64,000 bases of DNA from Hymenobacter aquaticus (GTDB taxonomy: Bacteria; Bacteroidota; Bacteroidia; Cytophagales; Hymenobacteraceae). The notes below the pieces were generated by a model. That model did no database searches. It was not told the DNA's origin and saw only the letters and a list, made by a program, of their open reading frames with translations. The stretch's first letter is position 1, and each line of letters begins with the position of its first letter. The position numbers and the translations under genes are program-made. Positions 1 to 7,441 of this stretch are shown one piece after another. The stretch spans positions 310,001 to 374,000 of the forward strand of contig NZ_SRLC01000003.1 of NCBI RefSeq assembly GCF_004765605.1, given 5' to 3'.

Positions 1-236
1 GGGACGCGGCCGGGGCGGGCAGCCAATTTTTTTGGCGGCCGATACTTACATCGTTCTTTCGCCGTTCTATTGCTCCTGCGCTGTTTTCAGCCTAGGTTTG
101 TTTTATCGTCGTCCATTTATCGGGCGGCTCCCGCTCCGCTCCTACACCCTATTGCGCTTCGTAATGCCTGCGGTCCGCTTGCCTTCCGGCGGCTGGCCAG
201 GCTTTGATTTTTCCTGCTCCACGGAGAAGTTAGCGC
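1..236. other. Leading non-coding stretch
   Basis: I see no convincing gene here. The short open frames that cross it have no recognisable features. It presumably holds the promoter of the first beta-barrel gene and the tail of whatever lies upstream of the window. Confidence 0.4.
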
Positions 237-953
237 ATGATCATCAGCAAAAGACACGTTGCCTGGGTAGCACTCTGCTCCGCCGCTGAATGTGCCGCCC
301 AGAAGCCAGAGCATACTACTCCGAGCCTCTATGCAAGTTTGTGTCTGGCTTCAGCGCACTACACGGTCATATACAAGCCTTCGGGCTTCGCCACCGCCAT
401 TCCTCTCTCGCCGTGGCGCGTGGCGGCCGGCTACCAGTTTACGCCCCGCCTGGGGCTGGAAGTAAGCGGCATGTACCGTGCGGAGTCTTCGGCTGGATCG
501 GCTACGGGCACCACTACCATTGGTCAACCCGTCAGAGACTACACGACGGAGAAAAGCCGGAGCGGGGCCCTGCCTGTCGTAGCCCGCTACTCGCTCAGCG
601 CCCGGCCAGCAAGGCCGTGGCACATGGAGGTGCTGGCCGGGGTTACGGTTACTAAAACCCGCGCCGAATCGAGTTACACGCATACCGTCGGCGGGCAAAT
701 AGTAACCGACCGGCAGGATGTAAACCACAAAACCAGCCTGTACTACACCGCCGGACTGGGCGTGCGCTACCGCTTCGGCCAGCACTGGCAGGCAGTAGCA
801 GACTGGACGATAAACCGCAACACCGAGCGCCTGTCAGCAGCCATTAGCCAGCAGGTGCTGGGCCGCAGCATCGACCTTACCTACGCGTACGGCCTGGGTG
901 TGCGCTACTGCTTCCGGCTCAAGCCTACCGTTAGTCAACGGCCGACGCACTAG
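237..953 (+). CDS. Outer-membrane beta-barrel protein, paralogue 1
   Basis: This 238-residue protein has alternating hydrophobic and polar strands ending in aromatic residues (for example AAGYQFTPRLGLEVSGMY and GLGVRYRFGQHWQAVADW), the pattern of a small outer-membrane beta-barrel. It aligns by eye along its length with the next gene, sharing the order TPRL, RSG/RSES, PVLARY/PVVARY, LYYTAGLGVR/LYATAGLGAR and a final GVRY/GVQYRF strand, so the two are tandem duplicates. The start at 237 gives a poor signal peptide (MIISKRHVAWVALCSAAECAAQ); a start error or a damaged N-terminus is possible. Function is unknown. Such proteins often act as porins or cell-envelope structural parts, but nothing here shows a substrate. 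Confidence 0.7.
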   Translation: MIISKRHVAWVALCSAAECAAQKPEHTTPSLYASLCLASAHYTVIYKPSGFATAIPLSPWRVAAGYQFTPRLGLEVSGMYRAESSAGSATGTTTIGQPVRDYTTEKSRSGALPVVARYSLSARPARPWHMEVLAGVTVTKTRAESSYTHTVGGQIVTDRQDVNHKTSLYYTAGLGVRYRFGQHWQAVADWTINRNTERLSAAISQQVLGRSIDLTYAYGLGVRYCFRLKPTVSQRPTH

Positions 954-1035
954 GCTAGCACCTGTCAACCGTGGATGCCGGTGGCGACTTCATCTACTCC
1001 CGCTACTGGTAAGCCAGTAAATAACGTATCTGCTT

Positions 1036-1782
1036 ATGAAGACTATTCTCTCCACCCTGCTACTGTGTACTAGCATGCTGGGCTGTGGCTTACGCTGTCA
1101 GGCGCAACCCACCCTAGTTTACACCCCGCGCTTCTCTATCGGCGTGCAAACGGCCCTGAACCGCTACGTCGTCTTTTATCCTACTAGTGCTAACACTATA
1201 GGTATCAAGCCTTGGATGGCAACACTCGGAGTGCAGCTGACCCCACGTCTGCTGGTGCAAGTCGGCTATGGCTACAGTCAACAAAAAACTGTGGAAGACC
1301 CCTCGTACACCGGTACTACCCTTACCGGACAGCAGTCTTCTGGTGTATACCGTTCCGAGTCACGTACATGGGCGGTTCCGGTGCTGGCCCGGTACACATT
1401 AACTAAAAATGCGAAGTCCCGGGTACAGTTTGATGCATTGGGTGGTACTACACTGGCCTCAGCCCACTTCAGTAGTTATGCCGACAGGAGAATCGATGGC
1501 CAGATCATCAGCTCGACCAGCTACGGCGACCACGCCCCGCTCCAGCTCTACGCCACGGCGGGGCTGGGGGCGCGGGTGCGGCTGGGCAAGCACTGGCATG
1601 TGGTCTGGGATATGAGCCTGAACCGCAACCTGCACGCCACCTCGCGCTACACCAACCTGGAAGCCACTGGCAACCGCTGGGGCCTGACGCGCAGCACCAA
1701 CTTCGGGGTGCAGTACCGCTTCGGCTGGCCGCCCCGGCGTAAACCCGCGGAGCCCGTAGCCCCGGAAACGCCCGCGCCCTGA
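1036..1782 (+). CDS. Outer-membrane beta-barrel protein, paralogue 2
   Basis: This 248-residue protein begins with a good signal peptide (MKTILSTLLLCTSMLG through CQAQ, cleavage near residue 24). It then has about eight to ten amphipathic beta-strands, ending in NFGVQYRFGW followed by a Pro-rich tail (EPVAPETPAP). It is the downstream tandem copy of the preceding gene, about 80 bp apart on the same strand, and the two are probably co-transcribed. A hairpin right after the stop closes the unit. The exact role of the barrel is unknown. Confidence 0.75.
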   Translation: MKTILSTLLLCTSMLGCGLRCQAQPTLVYTPRFSIGVQTALNRYVVFYPTSANTIGIKPWMATLGVQLTPRLLVQVGYGYSQQKTVEDPSYTGTTLTGQQSSGVYRSESRTWAVPVLARYTLTKNAKSRVQFDALGGTTLASAHFSSYADRRIDGQIISSTSYGDHAPLQLYATAGLGARVRLGKHWHVVWDMSLNRNLHATSRYTNLEATGNRWGLTRSTNFGVQYRFGWPPRRKPAEPVAPETPAP

Positions 1783-1808
1783 CAGGAAACCGGCGGGAAT
1801 GAAGGCCG

Positions 1809-1835
1809 GCGGGGCCGGGGAATTTCCGGCCCCGC
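1809..1835 (+). terminator. Rho-independent terminator after the barrel pair
   Basis: The perfect 10-bp stem GCGGGGCCGG / CCGGCCCCGC encloses a short loop and is followed by a weak T-run (TTTCGT). It lies about 26 bp after the stop of the second barrel gene. Confidence 0.6.
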
Positions 1836-1968
1836 TTTCGTGTCAGCCGCCGCCGATAACGAGGCCGAATACCGGGCCGGGCAAACATAATCGGGCCGGC
1901 ACCACCGCCGGCCACGGCAAAAAGGCGTAACTTGCTGACCAGTTTTGCTTTCAACGTTACCTTCTTCA

Positions 1969-3006
1969 GTGGCTTCTCGTACCAACTTTTCCCGTTTCTC
2001 CCGGCCGCTGCTGCCAGCGCTGGGCCTGATCTTCTCCTTGTCTTTCACGGGCTGCGGCACCCGCTCCGAAGGTGAAAACGCCGATACCAAAGCCACGGCG
2101 GAAGTTCCCGCCAAGCCGGTGGTGGTCGACAGCGCGGCGCTGAAAAAGCAGGCCATGCTGCGCGACTCGCTCAAGGCCGACTCTATCGTGAAAAAGAGCG
2201 GGCAGCTGCCAGGCGCCATCCTGCCGGGCAAGCGCATCGTGGCTTTCTACGGCAACATCCGCTCGAAAGGCATGGGCATTCTGGGCCGGGAGCCCAAGGA
2301 GCAGATGTTCCGCAAGTTTGAGAAAGTGCTGGCCGAGTGGCAGGCCGCCGACCCCAGCATTCCGGTGCAAGCCGCCCTGCACAACGTCACCATCACGGCC
2401 CAGGGCACGCCCGGCAAGGATGGCAAGTGGCGCCTGATGAACTCGAAAGCCACCATCGAGGAGGTTATCAGCTGGGCCCGGGAGCACAACTGCATCCTGT
2501 TCCTGGACGTGCAGCCCGGCCACAGCACCCTCGAAGCCGAGCTGCCCAAGCTGGAGCAGTACCTCAAGCAGCCCGACATTCACCTGGGCATCGACCCCGA
2601 GTTTTCGCTCTCCACCATGCCCGGCGTGCGCCCCAACCAGCGCATCGGCACCCTCGACGCGAAGGACGTGAACTTCACGGTGAACTTCCTGGCCCGCATC
2701 GTGAGCGAAAACAACCTGCCGCCCAAGGTGCTGACCGTGCACCGCTTCACGCGGAAGATGATTACCAACTACAAAAACATCAAGCTCGACCCCCGGGTGC
2801 AGATCGTGATGCACATGGACGGCCACGGCGAGCCAACCCTGAAAAAGGACTCGTACCACGACTACATCCAGACCGAGCCGGTGCAGTACACGGGCTTCAA
2901 GCTGTTCTACGAGTACGACCCCAAGCCCAAGCCCCACCACCTGATGACCCCGACCGAGGTGCTGACCCAGCTCACGCCCAAGCCGATGTACATCCAGTAT
3001 CAGTAG
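1969..3006 (+). CDS. Lipoprotein of unknown function (possible TIM-barrel-like fold)
   Basis: I chose the GTG at 1969 (345 residues) over the upstream TTG at 1945 because it gives a compact lipoprotein signal: MASRTNFSRF, a hydrophobic core, then the lipobox SFTGC. After a low-complexity stretch (EGENADTKATAEVPAKP) comes a compact domain. It contains IVAFYGNI, ILFLDVQPGHS, LGIDPEFSL, VLTVHRF and IVMHMDGHGEP, a string of hydrophobic beta-strands each ending in acidic or His residues, as in a TIM-barrel glycosidase-like fold. I do not recognise the family. It is predicted to sit in the periplasm or at the cell surface. It is convergent with the efflux operon. Confidence 0.7.
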   Translation: MASRTNFSRFSRPLLPALGLIFSLSFTGCGTRSEGENADTKATAEVPAKPVVVDSAALKKQAMLRDSLKADSIVKKSGQLPGAILPGKRIVAFYGNIRSKGMGILGREPKEQMFRKFEKVLAEWQAADPSIPVQAALHNVTITAQGTPGKDGKWRLMNSKATIEEVISWAREHNCILFLDVQPGHSTLEAELPKLEQYLKQPDIHLGIDPEFSLSTMPGVRPNQRIGTLDAKDVNFTVNFLARIVSENNLPPKVLTVHRFTRKMITNYKNIKLDPRVQIVMHMDGHGEPTLKKDSYHDYIQTEPVQYTGFKLFYEYDPKPKPHHLMTPTEVLTQLTPKPMYIQYQ

Positions 3007-3007
3007 C

Positions 3008-3039
3008 GGTGAATGAGTGAAATGGTGAATGAGTGAGTT
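3008..3039 (+). repeat. Four-unit 8-bp repeat block (RGTGANNN family), copy 1
   Basis: Four head-to-tail octamers (GGTGAATG, AGTGAAAT, GGTGAATG, AGTGAGTT) start one base after the stop of the lipoprotein gene. The block is followed by GTCGTTTGG. The inverted partner is at 3542-3573. Confidence 0.8.
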
Positions 3040-3065
3040 GTCGTTTGGTGGCTTGCTTATCATAC

Positions 3066-3098
3066 AAAAGCCCCGTCGTGTCGCACGACGGGGCTTTT
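3066..3098. terminator. Terminator after the lipoprotein gene
   Basis: The perfect hairpin AAAAGCCCCGTCGTG / CACGACGGGGCTTTT with a 3-base loop can terminate in both directions, since each arm carries an A- or T-run. Confidence 0.8.
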
Positions 3099-3126
3099 CG
3101 TTTCAGTATTCTGGCTGGTCAGCACG

Positions 3127-3420
3127 GGCTTTTGAAATTGGTGCAGGAACCCCCGAGTACTCGGGAAACCCTTCTGCAACTCGTGTAGCCTCTTCCGAGT
3201 AGGCAGGGGGCACTTTTGTAAGTAGTGTAGCCCGTCCGGCCTACTCGGGAGGCCCTTTTGCAAGTACTGTAGGGCCTCCCGAGTAGCCAGGAAGCACTTT
3301 TGTAAGAAGTGTAGCCCGTCCGGCCTACTCGGGAGGCACTTTTATAGTTTGTGAAGTCCCTCCTGCTTAGGCGACACGGGCTTTTACAACCCCGAAAGCG
3401 CCTGTCGCCTCAGCGACAGG
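3127..3420 (-). repeat. Seven tandem 42-bp repeats, in-frame on the minus strand
   Basis: The motif CACTTTTGTAAGNAGTGTAG or a variant recurs at 3127, 3169, 3211, 3253, 3295, 3337 and 3379, exactly 42 bp (14 codons) apart, so seven units. On the minus strand the middle units translate in one frame to a 14-residue repeat of the form LQKxxPxRxxxLHx (for example LQKGLPSRPDGLHY, LQKCPLPTRKRLHE, LQKGFPSTRGFLHQ). At 3337 and 3379 the CAA codon is replaced by TAA, which closes the frame. It could be a decayed or very short repeat-peptide gene (an open frame from a TTG at 3263 runs to 3060), or simply a minisatellite. Confidence 0.7.
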
Positions 3421-3465
3421 CACCGCACGCCCCCGAGCTGCTTTCCTGGGCAAGGCCAGAGCCAC

Positions 3466-3522
3466 CGTAGGCAAACAAAAAGGCGGCCGTGTCCAGCACA
3501 GCCGCCTTTTTGTTTGCCTACG
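3466..3522. terminator. Bidirectional terminator inside a 22-bp inverted repeat
   Basis: Arms 3466-3487 and 3501-3522 are perfectly complementary (CGTAGGCAAACAAAAAGGCG start). The A5/T5 tracts lie inside the arms rather than at their ends. It separates the plus-strand lipoprotein gene from the minus-strand efflux operon. Confidence 0.75.
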
Positions 3523-3541
3523 CAAGCGCCACCACAACGAC

Positions 3542-3573
3542 AACTCACTCATTCACCACGTCACTCATTCACC
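3542..3573 (-). repeat. Four-unit 8-bp repeat block, copy 2 (inverted)
   Basis: AACTCACT, CATTCACC, ACGTCACT, CATTCACC is the reverse complement of the RGTGANNN family. It ends one base before the stop codon of the MFS gene and is inverted relative to copy 1. Confidence 0.8.
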
Positions 3574-3574
3574 G

Positions 3575-5146
3575 CTAGTGCGCGGCGTTCAGGTCGATGG
3601 CCTCGCCGCGCCGGGCGCGCTTGATGAGCAGCACCAGCGGCAGGCAGACGACGAAGAACAGGCCAATCATGGAGAACACCTGGGCGTAGGTAATGATGGC
3701 GACCTGCTTCATCAGGATGCCTTCCAGGGCCGCGTAGGCCTGCTTCTGGGCCTGCTCGAAGGAGAAGCCCCGGGCCATGAAGTTGGCGGTGAAAGCCTGA
3801 ATCCGCTGCACGGTATTGGTGTCGTAGAGCGAGATGTGAGCCAGCGGGCTGATGCGGTTCTGGGCCATGCTGCGCTCCAGGTAGGTGCCCACGATGGCCA
3901 CCCCGAACGAGCCGCCGAGCTGGCGGATCATGCCGGTGAGGCCGGCGGCCTGGCCCGCGTCCTTGCCTTTCAAGCCGGCCAGACTCATGGTGGTAATGGG
4001 CAGAAAAATCAGGCCCATGCCCAGGCCGCGCACCATCAGGGGCCAGAAGAAGTCACTCTCGCCGGCGGTGGGCGAAATGATGTTGGCCATCCAGAACGTG
4101 AAGAGGAAGAAGATGCCGAAGCCCACCGGAATCATGAACTTCTGGGGCACGCCGGCCTGTAGCATCTTGCCAATGACGGGCATCATGAAGCCGGAGGCCA
4201 GGGCGCCGGGCAGCAGAATCAGGCCGGTTTGGGCGGCGGTGAAGCCCAGGATGCGCTGGGTGAAAATGGGGAAGATGAACACCGAGGCAAACATGCCGAA
4301 GCCCAGCACGAACGAGAGCACCGCGCCCACGGCCAGGTTGCGGCTTTTGCCCAGCACCCGCAGATCCACGATGGGCTGCGCGGCCGTCAGCTCGCGCCAC
4401 ACGAAGCCCACCAGCCCGATGACGGCCAGGGCCGTGAAGCTGTTGATGTAGGCGCTTTCAAACCAGTCTTCGGTTTCGCCCTGCTCCAGCACCAGCTGCA
4501 ACGAGCCCACGCCCAAGACTAGCAGGAAAATACCGGCCCAGTCGATTTCGCGCAGGGGCCGCGGCACGGCGTTCTTGATGCGCTCCGGGTCGCGGATAAA
4601 CAGGGCCGTGAAGATGGCCGCCATGATACCCACCGGCACGTTCACGTAGAAAATCCAGGGCCAGTCGTAGTTGTCCACGATGTAGCCGCCCAGCGTGGGG
4701 CCGATGGTGGGGCCGATAATAACGCCCATACCGAACAGGGCCTGCCCCAGCGGGAGCTGCTTGGGCGGAAAGGTGTCAATCAGGATGGCCTGTGAGGTAG
4801 CCATCAGGGCGCCGCCGCCGATGCCCTGCACGAAGCGGAAGGCCACCAGCTCCCAGATGTTGGTGCTCTGGCCGCACAGCATCGAGGCGACGGTGAAGAT
4901 CAGCACCGACACGAAGTAGTAGTTTTTGCGCCCGAACTGCTCGGCCAGAAAGCCGGTCATCGGAATCACAATAACGTTGGCAATGCCATAGGAGGCAATT
5001 ACCCAGGTCACTTCCTGCTGGGTAGCCGAGAGGTTGCCCATCATCTGGGTCAGGGCCACGTTCACGATGCTGGTATCAATAAGCTCCAGCAAGCAGCAGA
5101 GCACCACCGTAATTACGATGATCCACTTGGTAAATCCGGTTTCCAT
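3575..5146 (-). CDS. DHA2-family (EmrB/QacA) drug:H+ antiporter
   Basis: This 523-residue inner-membrane protein has about 14 predicted membrane segments, the expected size and topology for the DHA2 family of the major facilitator superfamily. The first helix carries the family signature LLELIDTSIVNVALTQM, and the loop after helix 2 carries GFLAEQFGRK, the MFS motif A. It would export hydrophobic toxic compounds using the proton gradient. Together with the HlyD-like adaptor and TolC-like channel encoded upstream it would span both membranes, as EmrAB-TolC does. It is the last gene of the minus-strand efflux operon but is separated from the adaptor gene by 566 bp containing an opposite-strand gene, so it may need read-through or its own promoter. 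Confidence 0.9.
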   Translation of the reverse strand: METGFTKWIIVITVVLCCLLELIDTSIVNVALTQMMGNLSATQQEVTWVIASYGIANVIVIPMTGFLAEQFGRKNYYFVSVLIFTVASMLCGQSTNIWELVAFRFVQGIGGGALMATSQAILIDTFPPKQLPLGQALFGMGVIIGPTIGPTLGGYIVDNYDWPWIFYVNVPVGIMAAIFTALFIRDPERIKNAVPRPLREIDWAGIFLLVLGVGSLQLVLEQGETEDWFESAYINSFTALAVIGLVGFVWRELTAAQPIVDLRVLGKSRNLAVGAVLSFVLGFGMFASVFIFPIFTQRILGFTAAQTGLILLPGALASGFMMPVIGKMLQAGVPQKFMIPVGFGIFFLFTFWMANIISPTAGESDFFWPLMVRGLGMGLIFLPITTMSLAGLKGKDAGQAAGLTGMIRQLGGSFGVAIVGTYLERSMAQNRISPLAHISLYDTNTVQRIQAFTANFMARGFSFEQAQKQAYAALEGILMKQVAIITYAQVFSMIGLFFVVCLPLVLLIKRARRGEAIDLNAAH

Positions 5147-5148
5147 GA

Positions 5149-5180
5149 GGTGAGTTGGTGACTTAGTGATTTAGTGAGTT
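5149..5180 (+). repeat. Four-unit 8-bp repeat block, copy 3
   Basis: GGTGAGTT, GGTGACTT, AGTGATTT, AGTGAGTT begins two bases upstream of the MFS start codon. Its inverted partner at 5682-5713 lies on the far side of the four-helix-bundle gene. Confidence 0.85.
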
Positions 5181-5216
5181 GATTTGGAGACCTTATCTCA
5201 ACCCCCTTTATTTTTT

Positions 5217-5591
5217 ATGGAAGAATCATCTCCCAACCGCGCTACTTTCAACGAAGCCCTACGGGTACGGACTAAGCAAGCAGCTTTGCGAATCATTTAT
5301 CTCTTTCAGCAGCTACCCCATTCAAGTGAAGCGACCATCTTGGGCAAACAGCTTTTACGGTCGGCTACCTCGGTGGCCGCCAACTACCGGGCAGCTTGTC
5401 GGGGCCGTTCCGCTGCGGAATGGTACGCCAAGCTATGCATCTGTGTAGAAGAGGCCGATGAAACGCTATTCTGGTTGGAGTTGCTAGGTGATGCCAGCAT
5501 CATCCCAAAGCCGCGACTGCAAAACCTGGAGCAGGAATACCGCGAAATCGTATCCATCCTCGCCAAAGCCCGCAAAAACGCAAAGTCCTAG
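5217..5591 (+). CDS. Four-helix-bundle protein (S23/IVP-like), copy 1
   Basis: The 124-residue protein starting at the ATG at 5217 matches the four-helix-bundle family first known from intervening sequences in 23S rRNA genes. Visible features are LRIIYLFQQLP, then LLRSATSVAANYRAACRGRSAAEWYAKLCICVEEADETLFWLELL, including the conserved R-S-x-T/S-S-x-x-A-N-Y/V-R-E/A segment and the E-A-D/E-x-x-F/Y-W motif. The upstream TTG at 5184 falls just past the repeat block and gives a less typical N-terminus. Family members form pentamers and can be nucleic-acid-binding accessories; no catalytic role is known. Its position is odd: it is antisense inside the efflux operon, between two inverted blocks of four 8-bp repeats. 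Confidence 0.85.
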   Translation: MEESSPNRATFNEALRVRTKQAALRIIYLFQQLPHSSEATILGKQLLRSATSVAANYRAACRGRSAAEWYAKLCICVEEADETLFWLELLGDASIIPKPRLQNLEQEYREIVSILAKARKNAKS

Positions 5592-5681
5592 CTTAAGATG
5601 ATGACTTACCGGCTTAGTGAGTTTGATATTCTTGTGGTACTCCCAGCACCATTTGTCCAGATCTGAGCCAGCAGAACGAAA

Positions 5682-5713
5682 AACTCACTAAGTCGCTAAA
5701 TCACTAAATCACT
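5682..5713 (-). repeat. Four-unit 8-bp repeat block, copy 4 (inverted)
   Basis: AACTCACT, AAGTCGCT, AAATCACT, AAATCACT overlaps the last base of the adaptor gene's stop codon. It is the inverted partner of the block at 5149-5180. Confidence 0.85.
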
Positions 5714-6822
5714 TATTTCACCTTGACGGTGGCTGTCACGCTCATGCCGGCGCGCAGCGGGTGCTCGGGGTCTACTTTGTCGAGCACGATTTTGACCGGC
5801 ACGCGCTGGGTTACTTTCACGAAGTTGCCCGAGGCGTTGTCGGGGGGCAGCAGGGCGAAGCGGGCCCCGGTAGCGGCCGACAGCGACTCGATGTGGCCCT
5901 GAAACTCCTCGTGGGGGTAGGCGTCAACTTCCACGGCCACGGGCTGGCCTACTTTCATGTTTTCCAGCTGGGTTTCCTTGAAGTTGGCGATAATCCAGGT
6001 TTGCTGCGACGCCACCAGGCCCATCAGCTGCTGGCCGGGACTTACCACCTGGCCGGGCTGCACGTTTTTCTTGCTCACCACCCCGTTGGCCGGGGCCACG
6101 ATGCTGGCGTAGCTCAGCTGCAGCTTGGCATTGTCGAGGTCGGCCTGGCGCTGTTTCACCACGGCCTGGGCGACGGCTACCTGCTGCTGGGCGGCGGCCA
6201 CCTGCTGGCGGGCTACCTGCACCTGCTGCTGGGCCGTGGCGCGCTGGGCGCTGGTCGACTTCAGGTTGGCCTGCACCGCGTCGTACTCGCTCTGCGGGAT
6301 GATGTCTTCTTTGCGCAGGAAGGCGCTGCGCTTCAGATCCTTTTCGAGGCGGGAGCGGTTGGCGTCGCTCACGCCGATGGTGGCCTGGGCGGTGCTCACG
6401 TTGGCCGACGCCGTGCCGACACCGGCGCGGGCCGCTACCACATTGGCCTGGGCCGCGGCCAGGGCCGCCTCAGCGGCATTCACGCGCTGCTGATAGTCGG
6501 CGGGGTCGAGCGTGACCAGCACGTCGCCTTTTTTCACGGGCTGGTTGTCCTGCACTTTCACTTCCAGCACGGGGCCACCCACGCGGGGCAAGATCGGGTA
6601 CACGTCGCCTTCTACCTGGGCGTCGTCGGTTTCTTCGTGCGTCTGGCCAAACTGGTAGCGCTGGTAGCCGAAATACCCGCCCACGAGCAACACCAGGGCG
6701 AGAATAATAAAGATGATCGGGCGCTTCGAGCGGCCTTCCTGCTCTTCAACTTCCGGCTCGTAAGCGGGAGCCGAAGCGTGATGCGGTGCAGCGACCTGAT
6801 CGGGTTGAACGGGAGTTGCCAT
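5713..6822 (-). CDS. HlyD/EmrA-family membrane-fusion protein
   Basis: This 369-residue periplasmic adaptor has a cytoplasmic start, one membrane anchor (PIIFIILALVLLVGGYFGYQ, about residues 35-54), then TDDAQVEGDVYPILPRVGG and VKKGDVLVTLDPADY, the first half of the split lipoyl domain. A long Ala/Gln-rich alpha-helical hairpin with heptads follows (about residues 115-230). The sequence continues with the second lipoyl half (VVAPANGVVSKKNVQPGQVV) and a beta-barrel ending in LRAGMSVTATVKVK. It would bridge the DHA2 pump and the TolC-like channel. It lies 75 bp downstream of the usp gene in the same operon. Confidence 0.92.
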   Translation of the reverse strand: MATPVQPDQVAAPHHASAPAYEPEVEEQEGRSKRPIIFIILALVLLVGGYFGYQRYQFGQTHEETDDAQVEGDVYPILPRVGGPVLEVKVQDNQPVKKGDVLVTLDPADYQQRVNAAEAALAAAQANVVAARAGVGTASANVSTAQATIGVSDANRSRLEKDLKRSAFLRKEDIIPQSEYDAVQANLKSTSAQRATAQQQVQVARQQVAAAQQQVAVAQAVVKQRQADLDNAKLQLSYASIVAPANGVVSKKNVQPGQVVSPGQQLMGLVASQQTWIIANFKETQLENMKVGQPVAVEVDAYPHEEFQGHIESLSAATGARFALLPPDNASGNFVKVTQRVPVKIVLDKVDPEHPLRAGMSVTATVKVK

Positions 6823-6897
6823 GAAAATGGGTCAGTAAGTAGTTGTTCGTTGGGTTGTTGTGTACGCTGGAAAGCCCGCGCGGCGGCGGCTGTTCCG

Positions 6898-7335
6898 TTA
6901 GGCAGACTTCCGGTATTCGCCCGGGCTCTGGGAGTTGACGAGCAGCGTGGCGCACGGGGCCGTGCGGACTACCGCCTCGGCGGTGCTGCCCATCAGAAAG
7001 CGGGTCAGGGCCGTTTGGCCGTGCGCTCCTATTACGATTAAATCGGCGGCGTGGCGGCGGGCGGCTTCCACGATTTCGGTGGCCGCGTCGCCCCTGAGCA
7101 CGGTGGTGGTCACGTGGGCTCCGGCCTGCTCAGCGGCGGCCCGGTGGTGGGCCATGTGGGCGGCCACGGCCAGGTCGGTGGTGGTTTCGGCGGTGGCCAG
7201 GGCCGGCTGGGGCATCAGCACGTGCAGCAGCCGCAGCTCGGCCTTCGCCCCGGCGGCCAGCACCGCCGCGTAGGCCACCAGCGAGGCCGTAGCCGCCGAA
7301 AAGTCAACCGGACAAAAGATGAGCGAAAGAGTCAT
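6898..7335 (-). CDS. Universal stress protein (UspA family)
   Basis: This 145-residue single-domain protein has the Usp fold. It opens with LIFCPVDFSAATASLVAYA (first strand and the Asp that contacts nucleotide). Near the C-terminus it has DLIVIGAHGQTALTRFLMGSTAEAVVRTAPCATLLV, which contains the G-x2-G-x9-G-S/T ATP-binding loop. It is therefore likely a soluble ATP-binding stress protein. It sits between the channel and adaptor genes, so it is probably co-expressed with the efflux pump, an uncommon partner. A short inverted pair of 8-bp repeat blocks separates it from the channel gene. Confidence 0.88.
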   Translation of the reverse strand: MTLSLIFCPVDFSAATASLVAYAAVLAAGAKAELRLLHVLMPQPALATAETTTDLAVAAHMAHHRAAAEQAGAHVTTTVLRGDAATEIVEAARRHAADLIVIGAHGQTALTRFLMGSTAEAVVRTAPCATLLVNSQSPGEYRKSA

Positions 7336-7339
7336 ACAA

Positions 7340-7371
7340 GGTGAAATTGTGAGATGGTGAAATGGTGAGTT
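7340..7371 (+). repeat. Four-unit 8-bp repeat block, copy 5
   Basis: GGTGAAAT, TGTGAGAT, GGTGAAAT, GGTGAGTT begins four bases upstream of the usp start codon. It faces the inverted block at 7408-7438 across only about 36 bp. Confidence 0.8.
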
Positions 7372-7407
7372 GATGTTGTGGAGGCGCGGTTTTGAGCCGA
7401 TGAACCA

Positions 7408-7438
7408 AACTCACCTCTCACCACCTCACCATCTCACC
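7408..7438 (-). repeat. 8-bp repeat block, copy 6 (inverted)
   Basis: AACTCACC, TCTCACC, ACCTCACC, ATCTCACC (the second unit lacks one base) ends three bases before the stop codon of the channel gene. With copy 5 it forms an inverted pair that encloses no gene. Confidence 0.8.
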
Positions 7439-7441
7439 GCG

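Larger units (their letters stand above)
3007..3574. other. Convergent intergenic region with repeats and two terminators
   Basis: This region holds, in order: a block of four 8-bp repeats (3008-3039), a terminator (3066-3098), seven 42-bp tandem repeats (about 3127-3420), a terminator inside a long inverted repeat (3466-3522) and an inverted block of four 8-bp repeats (3542-3573). The two 8-bp blocks touch the stop codons of the flanking genes. Confidence 0.7.

Noticed and set aside
3127..3420. Possible CRISPR array in the 42-bp repeats
   Set aside because: The units run head to tail with no unique spacers and no cas genes are near; it is a minisatellite or decayed repeat gene.
4053..4400. 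115-codon frame on the same strand as the MFS gene, in another frame
   Set aside because: It lies inside the pump gene and has no features; it is a frame shadow.
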